Part shown: positions 1 through 5,554 of the stretch, piece by piece | How the letters are laid out: each line of letters starts with the position of its first letter | Numbering within the stretch: position 1 is the first letter of the stretch | Assembly (NCBI GenBank): GCA_964573775.1 | Contig: CAZNKU010000072.1 | Span: forward strand, 1-5,554 | Reading direction: 5' to 3' | DNA: 5,554 nucleotides | Origin: CAZNKU01 sp964573775 | GTDB taxonomy: Bacteria > Bacillota > Clostridia > Monoglobales > Firm-18 | Notes under the pieces: generated by a model | What the model saw: only the letters and a program-made list of their open reading frames with translations | What the model was told of the DNA's origin: nothing | Databases searched by the model: none | Position numbers and translations under genes: made by a program

Positions 1-54
1 AATTGAATATAATTATTAAATCAATTGCGGTAGAACAACTTTTTCGACGGTCTG

Positions 55-85
55 AAAAGCCCTGTTTTACAGGGCTTTTACTTTT
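55..85 (+). terminator. Intrinsic terminator of an upstream gene
   Basis: A perfect 10-bp stem (AAAAGCCCTG at 55-64 and CAGGGCTTTT at 70-79) encloses a TTTTA loop and is followed by a T-rich tail (ACTTTT to 85). This is a standard rho-independent terminator for a rightward transcript from a gene left of the window. On the minus strand the stem is also followed by Ts, so it could work both ways. It insulates the next promoter, which starts only a few bases later. Confidence 0.85.
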
Positions 86-88
86 GCT

Positions 89-117
89 TTGACATTATAA
101 ATTTAAAATGCTATAAT
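89..117 (+). promoter_or_regulatory. Consensus sigma-A promoter of the NSS transporter gene
   Basis: A perfect -35 box TTGACA (89-94) and a perfect -10 box TATAAT (112-117) are separated by an ideal 17-bp AT-rich spacer. Transcription should begin near 123-125, giving an untranslated leader of about 40 bases that carries only the ribosome binding site. No riboswitch or attenuator fits in that leader, so expression looks constitutive unless a repressor binds here. I see no clear operator dyad at the promoter. Confidence 0.88.
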
Positions 118-163
118 AACAATATGAATTTTCTATTAACTGATTTATTGGAGGAATTTAATA

Positions 164-1546
164 ATGCAAAACAGAGAAAGGTTGGGAAGCCGTTTAGGTT
201 TCATATTGCTTAGTGCCGGTTGTGCAATAGGCATAGGAAATGTTTGGAAATTCCCATATATAGCAGGTCAGTACGGTGGCGGTATATTTGTACTTATATA
301 TCTATTTTTCTTACTATTTATGGGTGTTCCTGCAATGACTATGGAGTTTGCAGTGGGGCGCGCCGCACAAAAAAGCCCTGCAAGAATATATAATCAATTA
401 GAAAAACCGGGGCAAAAGTGGCATTGGCACAGTTATATTGCAGTTGCAGGCAATTATCTGCTTATGATGTTTTATACAGTCGTTTCAGGCTGGATGCTGC
501 AATACTGTGTGTCTACAATGACCGGCAAGTTTGTTGGTTTGGATACAAATGGTATTAAAAATGAATTCAACGGAATGCTCTCAAATCCCACAACAATGAT
601 AATATATACTTTTATCGTTATTATAATAGGCTTTCTTGTATGCTCAGGCGGTGTACAAAAAAGTCTTGAACGTATAACAAAATGGATGATGCTGGCACTT
701 CTTGCAATTATGGTAATACTTGCTGTAAACAGTATATTCCTTGAGGGTGGCAGAGAAGGTCTTTCTTTCTACCTTGTTCCTGATATAGCAAAAATTAAAA
801 ATGAAGGAATATGGGAAGTTATAGTTGCCGCAATGAACCAGGCTTTCTTTACACTAAGTATCGGTATAGGTTCTATGGCAATATTCGGAAGTTATATTGG
901 CAAAGAACGTTCACTTTTGGGTGAATCCGTAAACATTGCACTTTTAGATACATTCGTTGCAATTTGTTCAGGTCTTATAATTTTCCCTGCTTGCTATGCT
1001 TATAATGTCCCGGTAGACAGTGGTCCAAACCTTATATTTGTAACTCTGCCAAACGTATTCAACAATCTCCCGGGTGGTCAGTTCTGGGGAACACTGTTCT
1101 TTATCTTTATGTCATTTGCAGCATTTTCTACAGTGTTTGCTGTATTTGAAAACATAATATCCTGTACAATGGACCTGACAAGCTGGAGCAGAAAAAAAGC
1201 ATGCTTTATAAACTGTATTGCAATGTTTATTCTTTCTCTACCATGTATATTTGGTTATAATTTGTTAAGCGGTTTCCAACCATTTGGTGCAAACTCAACA
1301 GTCCTTGACCTTGAAGACTTCATAGTTAGTAATTTACTTTTACCAATAGGCGCACTGATATTTATATTATTCTGTGTGACACGTTACGGTTGGGGATGGG
1401 AAAACTTTACCAAAGAAGCTAACATGGGTAAAGGCTTGAAAATTACTAACTGGATGCGTATATATATGACATTTGTTCTTCCTGTTATCGTAATAGCACT
1501 ACTTGCTATCGGAATACTAACTAAATTCAACATAATAGTTCTTTAA
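164..1546 (+). CDS. Sodium-dependent transporter, NSS/SNF family (probable amino-acid:Na+ symporter)
   Basis: This is a 460-residue integral membrane protein that should import an amino acid or related small amine using the sodium gradient. The start is set by GGAGG at 150-154, nine bases before the ATG. Residues 17-32 carry the family's unwound TM1 signature (SAGCAIGIGNVWKFPY): A21 and N26 match the LeuT Na1 ligands and K29 takes the place of the outer-gate Arg. TM6 has FFTLSIGIGS (228-237), TM8 has S322/T323 at the Na2 position, and LDLEDF (381-386) supplies a gate Asp (D385). D262 in TM7 probably stands in for chloride, as in bacterial homologues. About 11 hydrophobic segments are visible (roughly 11-32, 36-60, 87-115, 142-161, 171-192, 217-247, 258-280, 308-336, 345-367, 386-407, 431-455), like the 11-segment bacterial members and one fewer than LeuT. 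It is a single-gene unit with its own promoter and terminator. The substrate cannot be read from the sequence; family membership is very secure. Confidence 0.95.
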   Translation: MQNRERLGSRLGFILLSAGCAIGIGNVWKFPYIAGQYGGGIFVLIYLFFLLFMGVPAMTMEFAVGRAAQKSPARIYNQLEKPGQKWHWHSYIAVAGNYLLMMFYTVVSGWMLQYCVSTMTGKFVGLDTNGIKNEFNGMLSNPTTMIIYTFIVIIIGFLVCSGGVQKSLERITKWMMLALLAIMVILAVNSIFLEGGREGLSFYLVPDIAKIKNEGIWEVIVAAMNQAFFTLSIGIGSMAIFGSYIGKERSLLGESVNIALLDTFVAICSGLIIFPACYAYNVPVDSGPNLIFVTLPNVFNNLPGGQFWGTLFFIFMSFAAFSTVFAVFENIISCTMDLTSWSRKKACFINCIAMFILSLPCIFGYNLLSGFQPFGANSTVLDLEDFIVSNLLLPIGALIFILFCVTRYGWGWENFTKEANMGKGLKITNWMRIYMTFVLPVIVIALLAIGILTKFNIIVL

Positions 1547-1584
1547 TAAAAATCCACACGCATAGTTTTTGAAGTGGTAAAATG

Positions 1585-1623
1585 AAGGTAGATACATGGA
1601 AAACCACCATGTATCTACTTTTT
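1585..1623 (+). terminator. Intrinsic terminator of the NSS transporter gene
   Basis: A perfect 12-bp stem (GTAGATACATGG at 1588-1599 with CCATGTATCTAC at 1607-1618) encloses a seven-base loop. G-T and A-T pairs extend it outward, and TTTTT follows at 1619-1623. It lies 38 bases past the transporter stop codon and points rightward. The minus-strand side lacks a good T run, so it is mainly a plus-strand terminator. Confidence 0.88.
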
Positions 1624-1631
1624 CGTTATTC

Positions 1632-1666
1632 AAAAAAGGCTCACAATCAAATGATTGTGAGCCTTT
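1632..1666 (-). terminator. Leftward intrinsic terminator for the minus-strand transcript
   Basis: The arms AAAGGCTCACAATCA (1635-1649) and TGATTGTGAGCCTTT (1652-1666) are perfectly complementary and leave a very short loop. On the minus strand the stem runs into six Ts (the A run at 1632-1637). On the plus strand it is followed by AAAG, so it works best for leftward transcription. It should end transcripts of the phage-like gene and the micro-ORF. If the micro-ORF is the tail of an interrupted host gene, this would be that gene's native terminator. Confidence 0.87.
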
Positions 1667-1689
1667 AAAGTTAAATGTTAATTGCTTAT

Positions 1690-1712
1690 ATAATTTTAAA
1701 ATTTAAAATTAT
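1690..1712. repeat. 23-bp perfect AT-only inverted repeat
   Basis: The arms ATAATTTTAAA (1690-1700) and TTTAAAATTAT (1702-1712) are exact reverse complements around a central A1701. The dyad overlaps the stop codon of the micro-ORF. With no loop it is a poor RNA hairpin, and with no spacer it is a poor recombinase core. It could be a DNA-bending or protein-binding site, or simply a product of low-complexity AT sequence. Confidence 0.5.
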
Positions 1713-1777
1713 TCGTTAACTGAAGCAACAACGCCTGAACCTACTGTACCATTTTGGCTATATCCATTTTTCCGCAT
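1709..1777 (-). CDS. Candidate micro-ORF, 22 residues, unknown function
   Basis: This short leftward reading frame starts at ATG (1777-1775) and ends at TAA (1711-1709). The peptide begins MRKNGYSQNG and ends SGVVASVNE. It is rich in Gly, Val, Ser and Asn, has no membrane segment and no cysteines, and I do not recognise it. The case for translation rests on AAGGGGTGAT at 1796-1787, which fits the 16S 3' end over both halves of AAGGAGGTGAT with one base missing, nine bases before the ATG. GTG codons at 1780-1778 and 1786-1784 are alternative in-frame starts; the frame stays open upstream to a stop at 1831-1829. It lies between the phage-like gene and the leftward terminator, so it would be last on that transcript unless it has its own promoter. 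It could be a real small protein, a leader-type peptide, or the 3' remnant of a host gene cut by integration. Confidence 0.45.
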   Translation of the reverse strand: MRKNGYSQNGTVGSGVVASVNE

Positions 1778-1786
1778 CACGAACAC

Positions 1787-1796
1787 ATCACCCCTT
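1787..1796 (-). promoter_or_regulatory. Strong ribosome binding site before the micro-ORF
   Basis: On the minus strand this reads AAGGGGTGAT, one base short of the full anti-SD complement AAGGAGGTGAT. It ends nine bases before the ATG at 1777 and six before the GTG at 1780. A match of this length is rare by chance in DNA this rich in A and T, and it is the main reason to take the small frame seriously. Confidence 0.55.
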
Positions 1797-1857
1797 AAAA
1801 AGCTTGATTTAATCACACTTTCAAACAATCAGAAATAATTAAAATTAAACTAAAATA

Positions 1858-1910
1858 TGGTCGTCAAATGGTCGTAAATTTAAAGTTGGTCGTCAAAATG
1901 GTCGTCAAAA
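1858..1910. repeat. Four direct repeats of TGGTCGTCAAA in two pairs (candidate integrase arm-type sites)
   Basis: Copies start at 1858 (TGGTCGTCAAA), 1869 (TGGTCGTAAA, one C lost), 1887 and 1899 (both TGGTCGTCAAAA). Within each pair the copies abut, with start spacings of 11 and 12 bases. An eight-base AT spacer (1879-1886) separates the pairs. The unit has a GC-rich core in an otherwise AT-rich gap. Tandem pairs of 10-12-base direct repeats close to an element end are typical of sites bound by the N-terminal arm-binding domain of tyrosine integrases. A replication-type iteron or repressor array is the alternative. The repeat itself is certain; its role is inferred. Confidence 0.8.
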
Positions 1911-1922
1911 AAATTATAAATG

Positions 1923-4900
1923 TTACCTCAAAAATTCACGATAGAACTGCGACTTAACATCACTCATCACATCGGAACGAATTTCGGCAATCTTTTTATA
2001 TTTTCTTTCAACAGATAAATTATTGTTATTAAGTATTTTGATTATTTCCTCATAATACTCTGTATTGTATCTGTTCTGAAGTTCTGCATATTGTTCTGCA
2101 GTTAAATCATAAGACTTACCTTTATACTTGAATACCCTTGTAGCTTTCGGCACGCCTATGGTGTGTGCATCGGCATCTATATTTTGGTACTCCTCATATA
2201 TTTCAGTAAGTGCATCAGCTGTTGTGGTATCAAATGGCTTAACATTTGCCTCAATCGTCTTAGTATACTGATTGTCAGCTTCACGCTGTTGTATAAATTC
2301 ATTATACACGTCCAAAGGATTTTCACCATTTGCAACTCTTTCGCGGAACTCTGCAGTTTGTTTTTCAGAAAGTGCACTTCCGCCCTCTTCATAAAAATTC
2401 TTAGTTTCGTCAAAGGCAGACTTACCAAACATTAAACCTTTAACATAATTTTCCGCATTTCTTTCAACCGGATATTTCAAGTTACCTTTACTGTCATATA
2501 CGCCTCCGTCTTTCAAAACATCAATTGCTCCGGAGGTTTTTCTAATTTGTGCACCACCCGGAATAAATGAGGATACAGCATTTACTGCACTATTTAAATT
2601 TCGATTTCTTAAAAATTCTGCTCCTCTTTTAAACGCATCCCCATAAAGACTACTTTCTCCGTATCGTAATGGATCCTCTGAACCGAATACATCTTTTCGT
2701 GTTTCTTCGTCCATGTAGCTTGCAACAGTTTGTCCCAACGGATGCGAACTCACCAAATTACCGGTTACCTCTTGCACTGTTTTCAAGAATACATTATTTT
2801 CTTTATCCTCATCATCACCGAAATAATAATCACATATATTATCATATATAATTCCTATGGGATTAAACATACCGCCATCACTTCCGCGAATTTCATTTAA
2901 CGCTGCAGCTATCAAAGCATTAGCAACATATAAAGAAAGAAAATCACGAACGCCGTTTGCTACACCTTTTATATCCCCGCTTTTTATTCCTTTTAACAAA
3001 TCCTTCCCCAAATCTTTTTGCACCTGCCAGGCATTACTTGATTCCAAAGTAAATGGGAAAGCAGATGTTAATGTTGCCGACTGCTGTGCAAGTGACTTTT
3101 CACCCAAGCCACGACCGCCTACACATTTTCGTGTTTTTGAATCAGCATATTGTATAGGGTTTTCAACACCAAGCTTTTGAGCTTCTCTGTAAAAAGCATT
3201 CCAGGAAAGACGTGTTGAAAATTCATCGCCTACAGTAAGCATCCAATTGCCAAGCTTTTGAGCATTGGCAAGCACACCTGTGTCAAACTGACTTTTAACA
3301 TCAAAATATCTTTCTCTTAAAAATGGTGATTTATTCTGAATATCCGTTCTGTTCATAATAGCATCAGATAATTTATTTTTGCCGGGTTTCCACTCGGACC
3401 AGCTATCTGATAATGCAGTAATCAAACTTGACTTATGTTTCAACTTACCTACTGCATTAGGTAGGTTACCTATCTGCATTAGGGCAGAACCAATATTATA
3501 AAGTATTGCAGGAGCTTTTATTTTATTAACAACATTTTTTGCAATTCTGAAAGTTTTTCTTCTTCCCCAGATATTATCCTGAATTACACGGTCAACCGTA
3601 GAAACAGTTTTACCTGCCAACTCATTAGCCAAAGCATTTAACCTCTGAATAGTAGCATTAGCATTGTTTGTACCGTGCGTATTTGTGTTACTGCTTGATG
3701 TTTCGTGTGCTATATCATCAGTAAGCTTTCGGATAATAGAAATATTTGGGTCAATCGTCATAGCATAAGCTGCAGCATCTATGTAGTCAAGATAACCTGC
3801 CACAGCATCATACTTTGTGGTTTCACCCTTACGCCTCTGTGCAAAGGATTCCCATTTGCTTTTCGGCTGTGTATGTTCAGACACAAGTACAAGCTCTGCA
3901 GAAATATTACTGTTTTTACGGTTAAGCAGTTCACCAAGTATAGAATTTGATAATTCCTGAAAATGATGATAATAATCCTTGCGTTTTGGGATTCTCTTAC
4001 CCCTCCACCTTATTTCATCATATAATTCTTCTTCAATTCTTTTTCTTTTGGCAAGCAAATCTTCTTTTGTTTTTTTGCTTATGCCAACCGAAAGAGCATC
4101 AGCGTTTTCATATTCACCAAGTAATGAATTAAGCTTTTCAGCCTTTTGGCTTTTGGAAAGATTAAAATACTCCTCAAGCCTTTGTTTTTTTGCCTCAAGT
4201 CTTGAAAGACGGTTTTCAAGCTCGGCATACACCTTAGTAGTTTTGTTCTTTTTGCCGGCCATAGTATTTTTAATATTATTAATCTGACCTTCAAGACCTT
4301 TAATTGTAAGCTTTGAATTTCCGTCAATGACTTTAAGTGCTTTTTCCAGTTCCTGAGCTCTTAAAACCTTGTTGCTCTTACTTATAGGCAGTGCATCAAG
4401 CTTACCCTGTTCTATAAGGTCAAGCTGTTCATTAACTTTTGCAAGGTCCTTTTTTAAGTCTGCTTCCTGTTCCTCTATATGCGGATATATTTTTTTCTTT
4501 GTATCATTAACAGCATCTATCAAAGAATCATACATCTTTCGTATATACCGGTCTGCCTCAACAATATTCTGCCAATTATCGGTCATACTCATAAGCTCCG
4601 CCTGGGTTATAAGTCCTTCACCGTATTTTTGCAAAAGTTCACTGTCCTTACTGCCTTTTGTAATACCACGGTTTATAACATTTTCTTCAAGACCTTTTGT
4701 AAGGAAGTCGAGTACATTCATATACTGCAGTTTACTTTTATCAAGATTATCATACACTACCTTTCGGAAATCTTCATAATTCTTACCGAATGCTTTTTCA
4801 AAAGCTCTTTCTGCAGTAAGTGTAACACCTTTTACTTCCTTAATGTCGTACGCAAATTCTATTAGTCGTTTATATTCTGCAGAACCAATTACAGCATCAA

Positions 4901-5554
4901 CATCAGGATTATCAATGTCTATTTTCAAAACATCGTTTCCATATTCATTTTTCCCCTCGGAAATTCGCACACCGAATGAATCATCAATATCATCTATCCG
5001 AGTGAATCCATTTTCCGAACTGTCTGTGATTTTGTCATTCTCTGTCATATACTGATTCTTGACATCAGCTTCAGGTTGTGGTATATTGTCTGTAGAAGGA
5101 GTATGTGCATGTTGCGTTTCGGACGTTACTTCGGGGCTTGTGACATCGGAGGGCTGCATTACTCCTTCATTTTTATTACCTATATATGCTGAAACTATTC
5201 TTAATGTTTTTGCTTTTGTAATAGGAACCGCCTCAATAACATAATATGTGCCATTGATTTTCTTTGAATATTTTACTGTATCAGCAAGCTTGGCTGCCCC
5301 ATTTTCTTTTATTGTTGTATACCCCTTTGAGACTCCACCATATTCCACATTATCATAATTTTCCAAAACATATTGCATTTTTTCCCAATCAGATAAATTC
5401 GACATTGAATCATCGTGCTTACCCTTCATATCCTTAAATCCATGTCTTTTGGCAGTATGTAATACAGCGTTTTCATCCAAAGCAACTTTGTACCCACTTA
5501 CATCAACACCAAGAATATCCTTTATATCATCAACTGCACGTTCCTTTACGGCAT
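1923..5554 (-). CDS. Phage-type polyvalent protein: N-terminal PBECR-like nuclease domain, coiled coil and LPD38-like C-terminal region (5' partial)
   Basis: The frame is open through the right edge, so the start is outside; 1209 residues are visible, ending at TAA 1925-1923. Numbering here takes the TTG at 5480-5478 as residue 1; 24 in-frame codons precede it, including LGVDVSGYKVA, which belongs to the same domain. Up to about residue 105 it resembles phage Barnase-EndoU-ColicinE5/D-RelE-like nucleases: LHTAKRHG (7-14), HDDSMSN (22-28), YVLENYD (37-43) and NGTYYVIEAVP (76-86). A Pro/Thr/Ser/Glu linker (about 106-165) follows, then a helical region with strong coiled-coil character (about 325-490). 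Residues 593-610 form a Ser/Thr/Asn linker. From about 640 to 870 the sequence has hydrophobic stretches (656-676, 846-862) and SAFPFTLESSNAW (806-818), recalling LPD38-like regions of podovirus internal proteins. The C-terminus has FKYKGKSYDLTAEQY (1117-1131), also typical of such proteins. It probably travels in the virion or enters with the DNA. No ribosome binding site is visible. Phage-like origin is fairly secure; exact domain names come from memory and are tentative. Confidence 0.82.
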   Translation of the reverse strand, partial: AVKERAVDDIKDILGVDVSGYKVALDENAVLHTAKRHGFKDMKGKHDDSMSNLSDWEKMQYVLENYDNVEYGGVSKGYTTIKENGAAKLADTVKYSKKINGTYYVIEAVPITKAKTLRIVSAYIGNKNEGVMQPSDVTSPEVTSETQHAHTPSTDNIPQPEADVKNQYMTENDKITDSSENGFTRIDDIDDSFGVRISEGKNEYGNDVLKIDIDNPDVDAVIGSAEYKRLIEFAYDIKEVKGVTLTAERAFEKAFGKNYEDFRKVVYDNLDKSKLQYMNVLDFLTKGLEENVINRGITKGSKDSELLQKYGEGLITQAELMSMTDNWQNIVEADRYIRKMYDSLIDAVNDTKKKIYPHIEEQEADLKKDLAKVNEQLDLIEQGKLDALPISKSNKVLRAQELEKALKVIDGNSKLTIKGLEGQINNIKNTMAGKKNKTTKVYAELENRLSRLEAKKQRLEEYFNLSKSQKAEKLNSLLGEYENADALSVGISKKTKEDLLAKRKRIEEELYDEIRWRGKRIPKRKDYYHHFQELSNSILGELLNRKNSNISAELVLVSEHTQPKSKWESFAQRRKGETTKYDAVAGYLDYIDAAAYAMTIDPNISIIRKLTDDIAHETSSSNTNTHGTNNANATIQRLNALANELAGKTVSTVDRVIQDNIWGRRKTFRIAKNVVNKIKAPAILYNIGSALMQIGNLPNAVGKLKHKSSLITALSDSWSEWKPGKNKLSDAIMNRTDIQNKSPFLRERYFDVKSQFDTGVLANAQKLGNWMLTVGDEFSTRLSWNAFYREAQKLGVENPIQYADSKTRKCVGGRGLGEKSLAQQSATLTSAFPFTLESSNAWQVQKDLGKDLLKGIKSGDIKGVANGVRDFLSLYVANALIAAALNEIRGSDGGMFNPIGIIYDNICDYYFGDDEDKENNVFLKTVQEVTGNLVSSHPLGQTVASYMDEETRKDVFGSEDPLRYGESSLYGDAFKRGAEFLRNRNLNSAVNAVSSFIPGGAQIRKTSGAIDVLKDGGVYDSKGNLKYPVERNAENYVKGLMFGKSAFDETKNFYEEGGSALSEKQTAEFRERVANGENPLDVYNEFIQQREADNQYTKTIEANVKPFDTTTADALTEIYEEYQNIDADAHTIGVPKATRVFKYKGKSYDLTAEQYAELQNRYNTEYYEEIIKILNNNNLSVERKYKKIAEIRSDVMSDVKSQFYREFLR

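Larger units (their letters stand above)
1547..1922. other. Intergenic junction between host-like transporter and phage-like gene
   Basis: These 376 bases separate two convergent genes. In order they contain a rightward terminator, a leftward terminator, an AT-only dyad, a leftward micro-ORF with a strong ribosome binding site, an AT-rich gap and a cluster of four direct repeats ending about ten bases before the phage-like stop codon. No tRNA, tmRNA or integrase gene is visible. The organisation is what the end of an integrated element might look like, but the attachment core cannot be identified without the other end or an empty site. Confidence 0.5.

Noticed and set aside
1..92. Plus-strand frame open from the left edge to a stop at 90-92
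   Set aside because: It reads straight through the terminator hairpin at 55-85 and into the -35 box of the transporter promoter, and its end is a leucine run from the T tract, so it is not a believable gene tail.
1799..1822. Imperfect inverted repeat around TGATTTAATCA
   Set aside because: The arms are short, AT-rich and interrupted, with no T tract, so neither a terminator nor a firm operator can be claimed.
1820..1875. Possible minus-strand promoter using TTGACG within the repeats
   Set aside because: A -35-like TTGACG arises from the repeat unit itself, and the sequences 17 bases downstream (TTTTAA and similar) are poor -10 boxes; not enough to call a promoter for the micro-ORF.
1858..1910. 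CRISPR array
   Set aside because: The units are only 10-12 bases and abut each other in pairs; there are no spacers of uniform 30-40-base length and no cas genes.
2163..2435. Plus-strand 90-codon frame opposite the phage-like gene
   Set aside because: It is an antisense shadow of a continuous 1209-codon frame, has no convincing ribosome binding site, and its hydrophobic, Cys-rich composition is typical of reverse-frame reading of AT-rich coding DNA.
4079..4327. Minus-strand 82-codon frame inside the long gene
   Set aside because: It is on the same strand as the long gene but in another frame; the main frame is uninterrupted and has domain-like content, so this is a shadow rather than a frameshifted gene.
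4369..4865. Overlapping plus-strand frames of 136 and 128 codons
   Set aside because: They lie opposite the coiled-coil and helical part of the long gene. Their Ser/Phe/Leu-rich composition is what the complement of Lys/Glu-rich codons gives, and they overlap each other in different frames.

Overview
The window looks like a low-GC Firmicutes (Clostridia-type) chromosome at the edge of an integrated phage or related mobile element. It has AT-rich intergenic DNA, a textbook sigma-A promoter, strong GGAGG-type ribosome binding sites and short-tailed intrinsic terminators. The taxon is inferred from style only; nothing here fixes a genus.

Left part (1-1623): a self-contained, host-like unit. The terminator of an upstream gene (55-85) is followed by a consensus promoter (89-117), then a complete 460-residue neurotransmitter:sodium symporter (NSS/SNF) family transporter (164-1546) and its own rightward terminator (1585-1623). 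The transporter keeps the sodium and substrate site signatures of the family and has 11 predicted membrane segments, as in bacterial amino-acid NSS proteins.

Junction (1547-1922): 376 bases between convergent genes. It holds two back-to-back terminators, one for each direction. It also has a 23-bp perfect AT-only dyad, a leftward 22-codon micro-ORF with a near-consensus ribosome binding site, and four short direct repeats of TGGTCGTCAAA arranged as two pairs. The repeat arrangement resembles arm-type binding sites of a tyrosine integrase, so I suspect an element end here. That is inference: no integrase, tRNA or duplicated att core can be shown in the window.

Right part (1923-5554): one very long leftward gene whose 5' end lies beyond the right edge; 1209 codons are visible. 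It looks like a phage-type polyvalent or virion-delivered protein. An N-terminal nuclease-like domain of the phage Barnase-EndoU-ColicinE5/D-RelE type is followed by a disordered linker, a long coiled-coil region and a Ser/Thr/Asn linker. A C-terminal half resembling the large polyvalent protein domains (LPD38-like) of podovirus-type internal proteins completes it. Such proteins are thought to enter the host with the DNA.

The transporter and the phage-like gene converge and show no functional link. The points of interest are the multi-domain phage-like protein, the micro-ORF and the paired repeats beside its 3' end.
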